A stretch of 64,000 bases of DNA from contig CAVQNQ010000006.1 in assembly GCA_963714205.1 (NCBI GenBank), forward strand, positions 124,001-188,000, read 5' to 3'. The translations under genes and the position numbers were made by a program. Below, one piece after another: positions 9,296 through 17,132 of this stretch (the stretch's first letter is position 1; each line of letters starts with the position of its first letter). The notes below the pieces were generated by a model that was not told the origin of the DNA, did no database searches, and saw nothing but the letters and a program-made list of their open reading frames with translations. This stretch comes from CAVQNQ01 sp963714205 (lineage in GTDB: Bacteria; Acidobacteriota; Terriglobia; Bryobacterales; Bryobacteraceae).

Positions 9296-11188
9296 ATGAC
9301 AGATACATCATGGATCGGAAGGGCCGTTCTCGCGCTGCTGATGGCCGCCTCCCTGGCGCTGTTTGGATGGCGCTCGCGCAAGGTGCTGGAGGCCATCCGC
9401 CGGGCGCGCCCCACTCCGGATTTCAATCTCGCGCCGATCGCTCCGCGCATACGCCAGTTTGTCTGGGAAGTCGCCCTGCAGGGGAAGGTCATCCGGCAGC
9501 GGCCCTTGCCGGGTCTGGCTCACGCTTTCGTATTTTGGGGATTTTGCGCCTTCGCGCTGATCACCCTAAACCACCTCGCGTCCGGATTTGGCGCCGGCTT
9601 TTTGTCCGCCAGCGGAGGGTTCGGCCGATTTTACTTCGGATTCGTGGCCGTCTGGGCCGTGCTAGTGGGCATTGGCATCACCGGGCTGGCCGTGCGCCGC
9701 TTCGTGGTAAGACCCGTTTGGCTGGGCCCGGTCTCGCCTGAATCGGGCGTGATCGCGCTGCTCATCTTTATCCTCATGGCCACTTACCTGGCGGGTTTGT
9801 GGCTGGGCGAGACGGGACCGGCGGCGCGCGCCGACTGGTGGCTGCACACGCTGACGCTGCTGGTTTTTCTGCCGCTCATCCCGCACACCAAGCACCTGCA
9901 CCTGGCGCTCAGCCCGGTCACGGTATTCCTGAAGAGGCAGGGGTTTAGCCGGATTCCGCCGCTGGCCGGGGACGAAGATTTCGGCCTGGATACCGGCAAG
10001 GACGTGACGCGCATCGACGTCCTGCAAGCCTACACCTGCGTGGAATGCGGCCGTTGCACCGAGCACTGCCCGGCCTTCAACACGGGCAAGGTGCTCAATC
10101 CCAAGGAGATCATTCTGGGGCTGCGGGGCTACCTCAATGATTTCGGCCCCCGCGGCGAGGCTCCCCTGCTGGGCGAGCACATCTCCGAAGAGGCCGCCTT
10201 CCAATGCACTACCTGCGGCTCGTGCGAATTCCAGTGCCCCGTGGGAATTCAGCACCTGCCGGTGATTGTGGGGCTGCGCCGCGGCGCCGTGAACACCGGG
10301 AAATGGGAGAACGACTACGGCGGGAAGCTCTTCCTCAACCTCGAACGGAACGGCAACGCGCTCGGCATGGCCCCCAGCGAGCGCCAGAAGTTCATCGAGA
10401 AGAACGGATTGCCGTACTACGACGGAACTCAGGAATACTGCTTCTGGCTGGGCTGCATGGGCGCCTACGACCCGCAGGGCCGCGAGATCGTGCTGGCCCT
10501 GGCGCGCGTGCTGCGCCACGCCGGCGTAAGCTTCGGCGTCTTGCGAAAAGAGCGGTGCACCGGCGATCCGGCCCGGCGCTTGGGCAACGATCTGGCGTTT
10601 TCCCAAGTGGCGGAAGCCAATATCGAAACGCTGCGCGAGGCGGGCGTAGGTAAGATGGTCTCGATCTGCCCGCACTGCGTGCGCACCATCGGAACGGATT
10701 GGCGCGAGTTCGGCGCCGCCTTCGCGATCGAGCACCACAGCGAGCTTCTGGCCCGTCTCGCCCCGCGACTGCCGGTCTCTTCGGATGGCCCGTCCGCCGC
10801 GCGCGACACCGTGGTATTCCACGACCCATGCTTTCTGGGGCGGTACCGCGGCATTTACGAGGAGCCTCGCGCCGTGATCGCGCGCGTGGCCGGTGTGGTG
10901 GATCCGCCGCGCGCCCGTGAGCGCTCCTTCTGCTGCGGCGCGGGCGGCGGCCAGATGTTTTTGGGCGAGGAAAAAGGCGAACGCGTGAACGTAGCGCGCG
11001 CCCGCGAGCTGGCCGGCTCCGGCGCGCAGGTGATCGGCACGGCCTGTCCCTTCTGTCAGAGCATGTTTCGCGACGCGCTGGGGACCATGAAGCAACCGGC
11101 GCCGCGGCTGCTGGATATCGCGCAGCTGGCCAGCGCGGCGCTTCCGCCCAGCGCCGCGGTCCTGCCACAGGCGCGTCCAGCGGAGTGA
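9296..11188 (+). CDS. Membrane-anchored (Fe-S)-binding heterodisulfide-reductase-like protein
   Basis: 630 aa. The N-terminal 230 residues hold several hydrophobic helices (for example 8-26 and the AFVFWGFCAFALITL stretch), resembling nitrate reductase gamma-type cytochrome b domains. Two 4Fe-4S motifs follow: CVECGRCTEHCP (about 247) and CTTCGSCEFQCP (about 304). Two CCG-type cysteine-rich domains then follow, with CTGDPARRLG near 420 and CCGAGGGQM near 545. The architecture fits an electron-transfer subunit linking a membrane quinone pool to a cytosolic partner. No partner (EtfAB or dehydrogenase) is adjacent. An in-frame ATG at 9272 is possible. Confidence 0.88.
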   Translation: MTDTSWIGRAVLALLMAASLALFGWRSRKVLEAIRRARPTPDFNLAPIAPRIRQFVWEVALQGKVIRQRPLPGLAHAFVFWGFCAFALITLNHLASGFGAGFLSASGGFGRFYFGFVAVWAVLVGIGITGLAVRRFVVRPVWLGPVSPESGVIALLIFILMATYLAGLWLGETGPAARADWWLHTLTLLVFLPLIPHTKHLHLALSPVTVFLKRQGFSRIPPLAGDEDFGLDTGKDVTRIDVLQAYTCVECGRCTEHCPAFNTGKVLNPKEIILGLRGYLNDFGPRGEAPLLGEHISEEAAFQCTTCGSCEFQCPVGIQHLPVIVGLRRGAVNTGKWENDYGGKLFLNLERNGNALGMAPSERQKFIEKNGLPYYDGTQEYCFWLGCMGAYDPQGREIVLALARVLRHAGVSFGVLRKERCTGDPARRLGNDLAFSQVAEANIETLREAGVGKMVSICPHCVRTIGTDWREFGAAFAIEHHSELLARLAPRLPVSSDGPSAARDTVVFHDPCFLGRYRGIYEEPRAVIARVAGVVDPPRARERSFCCGAGGGQMFLGEEKGERVNVARARELAGSGAQVIGTACPFCQSMFRDALGTMKQPAPRLLDIAQLASAALPPSAAVLPQARPAE

Positions 11189-11202
11189 AAGCGGCCGTGA
11201 GG

Positions 11203-11211
11203 TGTTATAAT
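11203..11211 (+). promoter_or_regulatory. Extended -10 promoter element before tRNA-Lys
   Basis: TGTTATAAT (TG-N-TATAAT) ends 53 bases before the tRNA-Lys gene and 14 bases after the Fe-S protein gene. No good -35 is visible, as expected for an extended -10 promoter. Confidence 0.55.
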
Positions 11212-11264
11212 CGGACCTTGGCGCGGCCCTGCCGTCGCCATGCTGCGGGTCAACCTCGCAAAGC

Positions 11265-11340
11265 GGGCGCGTAGCTCAATTGGCAGAGCAAGTGACTCTT
11301 AATCACTAGGTTGAAGGTTCGATTCCTTCCGCGCTCACCA
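11265..11340 (+). tRNA. tRNA-Lys (CUU)
   Basis: A 76-base tRNA with encoded CCA. The acceptor GGGCGCG pairs with CGCGCTC (one G-T pair), the D arm is TAGCTCAATTGGCAGAGCA, the anticodon loop is CTCTTAA (anticodon CTT), and the T arm contains GGTTCGATTCC. Confidence 0.97.
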
Positions 11341-11375
11341 GGCCATCCTGTTCTTCCTCGCTAGACTCGGCAGCG

Positions 11376-11678
11376 CTATTGCGGCTTGGGGGCGACTTGC
11401 AGATTGTCGATAACCCGAACCACTTTGGGGACGCTCTGCGCGACGGCCTCAGCCTTTCTCCTGGTCTCCACGGAATCCACCTGGCCGGCTAATACAACCA
11501 CTCCGTTCGTAGAGTTGACCGAGACATTGGCGAGGCTCGAAAGGCCGGTGTCCGACGCTAGTTTGGATTTCACCTGGGCGGCGATTTCCAGATCGTTCAC
11601 CTGCGCTTCAGGCGATTCGTTGGTTCGGCAACCCGCGAGGAACGCGAGCGCGGCCGCGAGCAGTACAACACGCTTCAT
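11376..11678 (-). CDS. BON-domain lipoprotein
   Basis: 100 aa. The lipobox LAGC places the lipidated Cys at residue 17, so the protein is exported and membrane-anchored. Residues about 30-95 form one BON domain (DLEIAAQVKSKLASDTGL, VVVLAGQVDS, VVRVIDNLQV), a periplasmic phospholipid-binding module related to OsmY. It starts 6 bases after the stop of the upstream leftward gene, so the two are probably one transcript for envelope proteins. Confidence 0.9.
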   Translation of the reverse strand: MKRVVLLAAALAFLAGCRTNESPEAQVNDLEIAAQVKSKLASDTGLSSLANVSVNSTNGVVVLAGQVDSVETRRKAEAVAQSVPKVVRVIDNLQVAPKPQ

Positions 11679-11684
11679 CGCCGG

Positions 11685-12323
11685 TTACCCTAGGTACATC
11701 ACGTGGACGTAGGTGCCGAGACGGGCGTTGTAAGCCAGGTACCATCCGACGTGATCGGGGTCTTCGTAGATAACGATCGGATCGGAATCCCAGAGCCAGT
11801 CGCTCACATAGGTATAATCGGCCGGCGCAACCGAAAAGTAAAAGTTATCGAACCAGAAACGTTCCCGGTTTCCGCCTTGAAGGCGAAAAACGTGTCCGGG
11901 TCCGAACCCGCCGGTAAAGTGTCCGTGCTCGAAAGGACGATCGAGGTGGTAGCGCGGGTCGTTAGGCCCGGTCTCGTGCCCGATCCACTGGCCATTGGCC
12001 TGAACGTGGGGAGCCTCGGGGTGATTCGGCTCATCGCGGAAGGAACGCTCGGGCGCCTCGCGCTGCGCGATTCCGCTTTGCTCGGTAGGGCGTTGTTGCT
12101 GAGTTTGCCGGGGTGCACGCTCGGGTGCGGCCGGCGCGGCGTGCTGCTGGGTTGCGCGAGCGGGAGCGGGGCCACGCGGAGGAATGTACCCGTGTCCGAC
12201 ATTGTGATCGCCCGTACGCGCCTGGCCTCCGCCACGTTCTTCGCCCTCCTTGGCGCGTTCTTGAGAGTAGATCGGGGCCAGGAATACAATCGTCGCCGCC
12301 GCCAACCAGGCTAGCTTCTTCAT
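11685..12323 (-). CDS. Secreted Pro/Gln/His-rich protein of unknown function
   Basis: 212 aa from the ATG at 12323, chosen because GGAGG lies 10 bases upstream and the protein then begins with a signal peptide (MKKLAWLAAATIVFLAPIYS). The middle is charged and Pro/Gln/His-rich and probably disordered. The C-terminal 60 residues are aromatic and acidic (WFDNFYFSVAPADYTYVSDW...) and look folded. I do not recognise the family. It precedes the BON lipoprotein in the same direction by 6 bases. Confidence 0.8.
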   Translation of the reverse strand: MKKLAWLAAATIVFLAPIYSQERAKEGEERGGGQARTGDHNVGHGYIPPRGPAPARATQQHAAPAAPERAPRQTQQQRPTEQSGIAQREAPERSFRDEPNHPEAPHVQANGQWIGHETGPNDPRYHLDRPFEHGHFTGGFGPGHVFRLQGGNRERFWFDNFYFSVAPADYTYVSDWLWDSDPIVIYEDPDHVGWYLAYNARLGTYVHVMYLG

Positions 12324-12384
12324 ATATAAACGCCTCCGGACGCTGATTAGCAATCGGGCGGCCATAGCGCACTGGCTGGGTGCG

Positions 12385-12674
12385 TCAACTTACCGGCTCG
12401 ACATTTCCGATGTCCCACATCGCCTCCAGGTCGCGCCGGCTGTATGCCCGGAAGGCGATCGGGTGTTGGTGGCTTCGATGCCGGATATTTTCTGGATGCG
12501 GCCCGACACCAGGTCCGCCAGATCATCGTGCTGGCGCACGCGGGCGATGGCCACCAGGTCATACGGGCCGGCTACGGAATAAGCTTCCGAGACGCCCGGC
12601 AGGTTGATCAGCGCCTGCGCCACATCCGGCGTGCATCCCTGCGCTGTGTTGATGAGAACAATGGCCGTGATCAT
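12385..12674 (-). pseudogene. Lrp/AsnC-type ligand-binding (RAM) domain protein, one frameshift
   Basis: The start is ATG 12674 with GGGAG 6 bases upstream. The first 70 residues read as a stand-alone AsnC/Lrp effector-binding domain (MITAIVLINTAQG, GPYDLVAIARV, KISGIEATNT). The frame then slips near 12458-12463: one base is missing relative to the expected frame, and the correct C-terminus (IAFRAYSRRDLEAMWDIGN) continues in the next frame to a stop at 12385. Without the slip the product would be about 96 aa, the usual size. As given, the frame runs into 24 unrelated residues. Such proteins sense amino acids or act as small regulators. Confidence 0.85.
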
Positions 12675-12731
12675 AATTCTCCCTAAGCTGGCCTCCGGAG
12701 CGAATGCCCCGGCGTCTACAATAGCAGAAGG

Positions 12732-13676
12732 ATGGTCGTTCTCGGCATCGATATCGGGGGCGCGCTGGTCAAGGCGGGCATGGTGGATGAAAAGGGCGCC
12801 ATCCTGGCTTCGCGCACGATCCAGACGCCGGCGGACCTGGATGGCCTGCTCTCCTCCCTGCACGAGGCCGTGCGCTGGCTGCTGGAGGCTACCGCGCTGC
12901 CGGCCGGCGTGGGCGTGGGATGCAAGGGCATCATCGATCCAGACAGCACGCGGGTGGAGATTCTGCCCGGACCGCTGCACTTTCTGGAAGGGCTGCGGCT
13001 CAGCGACATTGTGGGCATGCCGCTCGACGTGCCGGTCTTCGCCGATAACGACGCGCGGGTGGCGCTGGCCGGGGAGATGGTTTGGGGCGCGGCGCGCGGG
13101 CGCGAGAACGTCCTGATGCTGACGCTCGGCACGGGGGTGGGCGGCGCGGCGCTGGTGAACGGGCATGTGCTGCGCGGGCATAGCGGGGTGGCGGGCCAGC
13201 TAGGTCACATCACCATCGACCCGGACGGGGCGCCCTGCGCGTGCGGCAACCGCGGCTGCCTGGAGACGGTCTTCTCGGCGCGGGCCATCGAGGCGGAGGC
13301 CAGGGCCGCGGTGCATCGCGGCTGCGCGTCGGTCCTGACACAGCTCTTCCGCGAGCGGCCGCAGCTCGCCAATTGCCGCACCGTTTTCCAAGCCGCATCC
13401 GAGGGCGACGAGCTGGCCCGTTCGATCGTGGACGCGGCCATACGCAAGCTGGGCGCCGCGCTAGCCGGCCTGCTGCACTTGTTCGACCCGGAGCTGGTGG
13501 TCTTGGGAGGCCGGGTAATGGAAGCCGGCGCCGACCTGCTGAACCCGCTGCGCCAGGAAGTGTGGAACCGCTCGCGCCGGCTGCTGGGACGCGAAGTGCC
13601 GATCGTCGAGCAGCAGGTTGCGGACAAGTCGGGGATCGTGAGCGCGGCCGGGCTGGCCATGGCGCCGCGGGATTGA
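12732..13676 (+). CDS. ROK-family sugar kinase
   Basis: 314 aa. The N-terminal phosphate loop is GIDIGGALVKAG (5-16). The catalytic Asp is D107 in FADNDAR. The ROK zinc site is present: H159 in GQLGHI with C169, C171 and C176 in CACGNRGCLE. The family phosphorylates glucose, fructose or N-acetylated hexosamines with ATP; the exact sugar is not evident. A TACAAT element sits 9 bases before the ATG with AGAAGG between, so the 5' leader must be very short. Confidence 0.93.
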   Translation: MVVLGIDIGGALVKAGMVDEKGAILASRTIQTPADLDGLLSSLHEAVRWLLEATALPAGVGVGCKGIIDPDSTRVEILPGPLHFLEGLRLSDIVGMPLDVPVFADNDARVALAGEMVWGAARGRENVLMLTLGTGVGGAALVNGHVLRGHSGVAGQLGHITIDPDGAPCACGNRGCLETVFSARAIEAEARAAVHRGCASVLTQLFRERPQLANCRTVFQAASEGDELARSIVDAAIRKLGAALAGLLHLFDPELVVLGGRVMEAGADLLNPLRQEVWNRSRRLLGREVPIVEQQVADKSGIVSAAGLAMAPRD

Positions 13677-13743
13677 GCCCGTAAGCGTGAGCTTCACAAG
13701 TGCCGAACCGCAAAGCTCCAGCGCAGCGTAGAATGGGTGTGGG

Positions 13744-13956
13744 ATGAGTCTCGACGACTACAAGGTGGTCTTGTACCGGAACCAGCCGGCTGGATGGGTC
13801 GCCGAAGTGCCGGCCATTCCGGGCTGTTACGCGCTCATGCCTACGAGGGAGGAAGCGTTAGCCGAACTCGGAAGCGTTTTTGCAGTGATCGCCGCGGAAT
13901 ACGGCGAGAGGGGTCTGCCGCTCCCGGAAGATACCACCGCCATCGTGAATGCCTAG
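13744..13956 (+). CDS. hicB: HicB-type antitoxin
   Basis: 70 aa. The partial RNase-H-like HicB fold is recognisable (YKVVLYRNQPAGWVAEVPAI followed by PGCYALMPTREEAL). There is no added DNA-binding domain (HTH or RHH), so autoregulation would need another mechanism. It precedes and overlaps the toxin gene by 8 bases, a HicB-first order. TAGAAT lies 9 bases before the ATG. Confidence 0.85.
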   Translation: MSLDDYKVVLYRNQPAGWVAEVPAIPGCYALMPTREEALAELGSVFAVIAAEYGERGLPLPEDTTAIVNA

Positions 13957-14164
13957 CGCCCGCGCCGAGGAATTCCGCCGCGCCGCCATGCGGCTTGGTT
14001 TCGAGCGGAGCCGGCAAACCGGGAGTCATGAGCGCTGGATTCATCCGGATGGACGTGCCGTAACCATCCCCCTTCACGGCGGAACCGACATTGGGGCGCC
14101 TCTTTTCTACAAGATCCTCTCGCAGCTCGGAATCGGCCTGGACGAATTTCGCAAGCTTCGATAA
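13949..14164 (+). CDS. hicA: HicA-type mRNA interferase toxin
   Basis: 71 aa double-stranded-RNA-binding-like toxin. The motif G25-S26-H27 followed by RWIHPDGRAVTIPLHGG contains the catalytic His of the family. HicA cleaves mRNA and is neutralised by HicB. The ATG lies inside the last codons of hicB (13949 versus the stop at 13954-13956), giving tight coupling. No obvious cargo or mobile element flanks the pair. Confidence 0.88.
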   Translation: MPSARAEEFRRAAMRLGFERSRQTGSHERWIHPDGRAVTIPLHGGTDIGAPLFYKILSQLGIGLDEFRKLR

Positions 14165-14511
14165 TAGGGGCGAGCTTGCAAAGGGAGCCCCAGCGCGGTC
14201 TTTTCGGGACCTCGGGCACACGGCATTGTCGGAGACAAACCAGCCGGCTGGATTCGCAGACGTTAGCGCTAAGAAATCATGCTCATTCTTGGGGAGGGTC
14301 TTCGGGACAGAGTTTCGAGACTTTGAGACCCTGATTCCAGGGCCTTCCGGTTTCGCCCGGAAACTTACCCTTTGTGAAACACGTCGGGGCGGGGAACCCC
14401 GAGCCGGTTGTTTCTGCCGCCTGTGCCATCGCTGATGTTCATTCTGGCGTCAGTGGTAATCGCTTTCGCTGGATAACTTTCACAAAGACCCTTTGTATAA
14501 CGTGCGTGGCG
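14165..14511. other. Gene-free stretch after the HicBA pair
   Basis: No convincing coding frame on either strand. The 15-base string AACCAGCCGGCTGGA near 14238 also occurs inside hicB near 13782; this may be chance. Base composition is more AT-rich than the flanks, and the stretch may be residue of an earlier insertion. Confidence 0.4.
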
Positions 14512-14793
14512 CTAACTCGGTAACACCTTTCGAAGTCCGGCTGGACTTGGTTCCGCGCAAGCAACGGCAGAAAACTCGGCAAGCACATTCTTCGCGATGG
14601 TCGATGCTTTGGGGGAAACGTAAAAAGATATATGGCCGGAAACGGTGTTGTCGTACCTATAAACTTCCGCTTCGTTGAGAGACTGGGCCGAATCAGTTGC
14701 TTGAATCGTTTTGGAAACCTTGTCGAGGAATGCTTCTGCCGAAATGGTGTCTATCTTCGTCGCCACACTAACGGTCACTCGATGCCACGACAT
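14512..14793 (-). CDS. Hypothetical small protein
   Basis: 93 aa (MSWHRVTVSVATKIDTISAEAFL...). No family recognised; the composition is Ser/Ala/Lys-rich and soluble. TAGTAT lies exactly 6 bases before the ATG and there is no Shine-Dalgarno sequence, which supports a leaderless gene. It diverges from the Sel1-repeat gene with about 70 bases between starts. Confidence 0.5.
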   Translation of the reverse strand: MSWHRVTVSVATKIDTISAEAFLDKVSKTIQATDSAQSLNEAEVYRYDNTVSGHISFYVSPKASTIAKNVLAEFSAVACAEPSPAGLRKVLPS

Positions 14794-14863
14794 TACCCCA
14801 TACTATCACCCACATGCGCGGGGCGGGGGCCGGTGGCAAGACGAATGGGAGGGAGTTTGCTGG

Positions 14864-15481
14864 ATGAGCAGAGATACTAAGAAACCGCCTTTCAAATCCG
14901 ACGAGGAACTGTGGGCGCACATCGAAGAGCAAGAAGCGCTTCTCAACCAGTTGGGTGACGTATTCTCAAACGCCCGCAAGAAACCAAAGCTATGCGAGGG
15001 GCTTTCCGAAGCTCCTGCACCGTTCACCGAAATGGAGCGCCTCGCGAGAGAGGGAAACCCAACCGCACAGTTCAATCTTTCCGTAGCTTATAAAGCGGGT
15101 GACGGTGTTGCACGAGATTTGGAAAAAGCGGCGAGCTGGCTTTCAAAATCAGCAGAAGCGGGATTTCCACCGGCACAGTACAACGTTGGGCACTACTGGT
15201 TAGAGGCCAAAGACAAAGAGAAGGCTTTCGACTGGTTCATGAGGGCTGCAAAACAAAACTACGGCCCTGCACAGTTCCACATCGGCGCTCTCTGCGGCAA
15301 CTCCGGTGACTACGTGAGAGCATACGTTTGGTCTTATCTGGCACAGCTAAATCGTGTTGACGAAGCACGCGGCAATCTGGAAAAGATTGTGTCTCTACTA
15401 AGCAAAGAAGAGCTGAACGATGCCCGCTACGCCGTTTCCGCCATGATGATGGACTTTCGAGAAAAAGGACTGATGCGCTAG
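14864..15481 (+). CDS. Sel1/TPR-repeat protein
   Basis: 205 aa from the ATG at 14864, preceded by GGGAGGGAG. Residues 55-165 hold Sel1-like repeats (ARE-GNPTAQFNLSVAYKAGDGV, EKAASWLSKSAEAGFPPAQYN, AFDWFMRAAKQNYGPAQFH), which are alpha-solenoid protein-interaction surfaces. There is no signal peptide, so it is cytosolic. The G+C content is visibly lower than that of the neighbours, hinting at separate acquisition. An in-frame start at 14711 would overlap the divergent gene. Confidence 0.82.
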   Translation: MSRDTKKPPFKSDEELWAHIEEQEALLNQLGDVFSNARKKPKLCEGLSEAPAPFTEMERLAREGNPTAQFNLSVAYKAGDGVARDLEKAASWLSKSAEAGFPPAQYNVGHYWLEAKDKEKAFDWFMRAAKQNYGPAQFHIGALCGNSGDYVRAYVWSYLAQLNRVDEARGNLEKIVSLLSKEELNDARYAVSAMMMDFREKGLMR

Positions 15482-15520
15482 TCACTCCTTTCGGGGCATG
15501 TTCCTTGGCATCTGGCCGTG

Positions 15521-15775
15521 TCACGCCCTATCGGTGAGCTGGGGCTCGCCTGTCTGCTTGGCCTTAGAATTGACGCTTCTGGGTTGCGTCTCCAGCGCCT
15601 GGAGTTCCGCCGCGGTCCGCTCCGGCGTGCCGCCGGGGCGGGGGCTACCAGGGCGCCCAGGCGGTTGGCGAAATCGGCGATGCGCTGGAGTGGGCCAACT
15701 CGCCGCTACGCCATCGAGAGAGCGCGTCGCGAAGGCGTCGCCGGCACCCACGGTGAGCGGCCGGCCCTGCCACGG
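15521..15775 (-). pseudogene. C-terminal remnant of a PfkB-family sugar kinase
   Basis: On the minus strand the PfkB ATP-site signature PLTVGAGDAFAT is intact (about 15765-15725). The usual continuation is split over frames: IADFANRLGALVA reads in a second frame, and RPGGTPERTAAELQALETQP returns to the first. The first two thirds of the kinase are absent, because the enolase-superfamily gene begins at 15790. At least two indels plus a 5' truncation mark it as dead. PfkB kinases phosphorylate sugars such as 2-keto-3-deoxygluconate, the product of the neighbouring enzyme class. Confidence 0.8.
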
Positions 15776-15789
15776 TATATGCTAGGTCA

Positions 15790-17124
15790 ATGAGACGTCG
15801 TAGTCTCCTTCAGGCCATAGGGACTGCCGGGCTGTTAGGCCTGGCCGGCCCGCGCGAACAGAAAGCCCAGGCGCAGGCGGCGCGTGCTACGCGGGGTATG
15901 CCGGCGCCCAAGATCAAGGACATCGGCGTGATCGAGTGCGAACCCGCCGGCGTGCGGCTGACGGTGGTCAGGATCACGACCGATCAGGATGGCCTGTATG
16001 GCTACGGCTGCGCCACTTTCACGCAGCGGGCCGACCTGGTGAAGCCCGCCGTGGAGCGGTACCTCAAGCCGCTGCTCATCGGAAAGACCGTGGACCGCAT
16101 CGAAGACATCTGGCAGACGTGCTACGACAGCTCCTATTGGAAGAACGGGCCGGTGCTAAACAACGCCATCAGCGGTGTGGACCAGGCGCTGTGGGATATC
16201 AAGGGCCGCCAGGCCAACATGCCGGTGTACCAGCTGGTGGGCGGCAAGTGCCGCGAGGCGGCCGATTGCTACGCGCACGCCGACGGCGCCGATTATAAGG
16301 ACGTGATCGAGAGCGCGAAGCGGCTTATGGCCCAGGGATTCCGCCACGTGCGCGTGCAGGTAGGGATTCCCGGGATGGCGGGCTACGGTTCGCGCGCCGG
16401 CACGGCTGCGGTGAAGGCCCTGCACGATAAGCCGGTCTTCGATCCGGCGGTGTATTGCCGCCGCGCGCTGAAGCTCATGGAGATCTGCCGGCAGGAGCTG
16501 GGCGAAGAGGTCGAGCTGCTGCACGACATGCACGAGCGGGTGACGCCGAACCAGGCGGTCGAGTTTTGCAAAGACGTGGAGAAGTTCCGGCTCTTCTTCG
16601 TGGAAGATCCGCTTTCGCCCGAGGATAACGCCTACTTCCGGCAGATCCGCCAGAATTGCGCCACGCCCATCGCCATGGGCGAGCTGTTCAACAGCCCGCA
16701 CGAATGGCAGCCGCTTATCGCCGAAAGGCTGATCGATTACATCCGCGTCCACGTCACCCAGACGGGCGGCTTCACGCCGGCGCGCAAGATCGCCATCCTG
16801 GCGGAGAATTTCGGAGTCAAGACTGCGTGGCACGGCCCGGGCGATGTTTCGCCCGTCGGCCACATGGCCAACGTAACGCTGGACCTGGTGAGTTACAACT
16901 TCGGAATCCAGGAATACTCGCCCTTCAACGAACGCACGCGTGAAATCTTCAGCGGCTGCCCGGAAATGAAAGACGGCTATCTGTGGGTGAGCGAGAAGCC
17001 CGGCTGGGGTATCGAGATCGATGAGAAAGCCGCGGCCAAGGCGCCCTTCAGCGCGGGATCCAACAACCTGAACGGCGGCTGGGGCGAAATCCGCCTCCCC
17101 GATGGCACGGTGATCAAGCAGTGA
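15790..17124 (+). CDS. Exported mannonate-dehydratase-like enolase-superfamily enzyme
   Basis: 444 aa. The N-terminus MRRRSLLQAIGTAGLLGLAG resembles a Tat signal. The barrel fits the ManD/RspA group, with NNAISGVDQALWDIKGR, LLHDMHERVTPNQA (Asp and His), FVEDPLSPED (Glu), MGELFNSPHEW (Glu), AWHGPGDVSPVGH (His, Asp) and NFGIQE (Glu) all in order. ManD enzymes dehydrate D-mannonate to 2-keto-3-deoxygluconate, but many members are weak or act on other acid sugars. The stop overlaps the possible GTG start of the lactonase gene, implying one operon. An export signal is unusual for ManD. Confidence 0.88.
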   Translation: MRRRSLLQAIGTAGLLGLAGPREQKAQAQAARATRGMPAPKIKDIGVIECEPAGVRLTVVRITTDQDGLYGYGCATFTQRADLVKPAVERYLKPLLIGKTVDRIEDIWQTCYDSSYWKNGPVLNNAISGVDQALWDIKGRQANMPVYQLVGGKCREAADCYAHADGADYKDVIESAKRLMAQGFRHVRVQVGIPGMAGYGSRAGTAAVKALHDKPVFDPAVYCRRALKLMEICRQELGEEVELLHDMHERVTPNQAVEFCKDVEKFRLFFVEDPLSPEDNAYFRQIRQNCATPIAMGELFNSPHEWQPLIAERLIDYIRVHVTQTGGFTPARKIAILAENFGVKTAWHGPGDVSPVGHMANVTLDLVSYNFGIQEYSPFNERTREIFSGCPEMKDGYLWVSEKPGWGIEIDEKAAAKAPFSAGSNNLNGGWGEIRLPDGTVIKQ

Positions 17125-17132
17125 GGTTCACG

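Noticed and set aside
14238..14252. 15-base string shared with hicB (13782) as an attachment-site pair
   Set aside because: Too short and no integrase in the window; probably chance in G+C-rich DNA.
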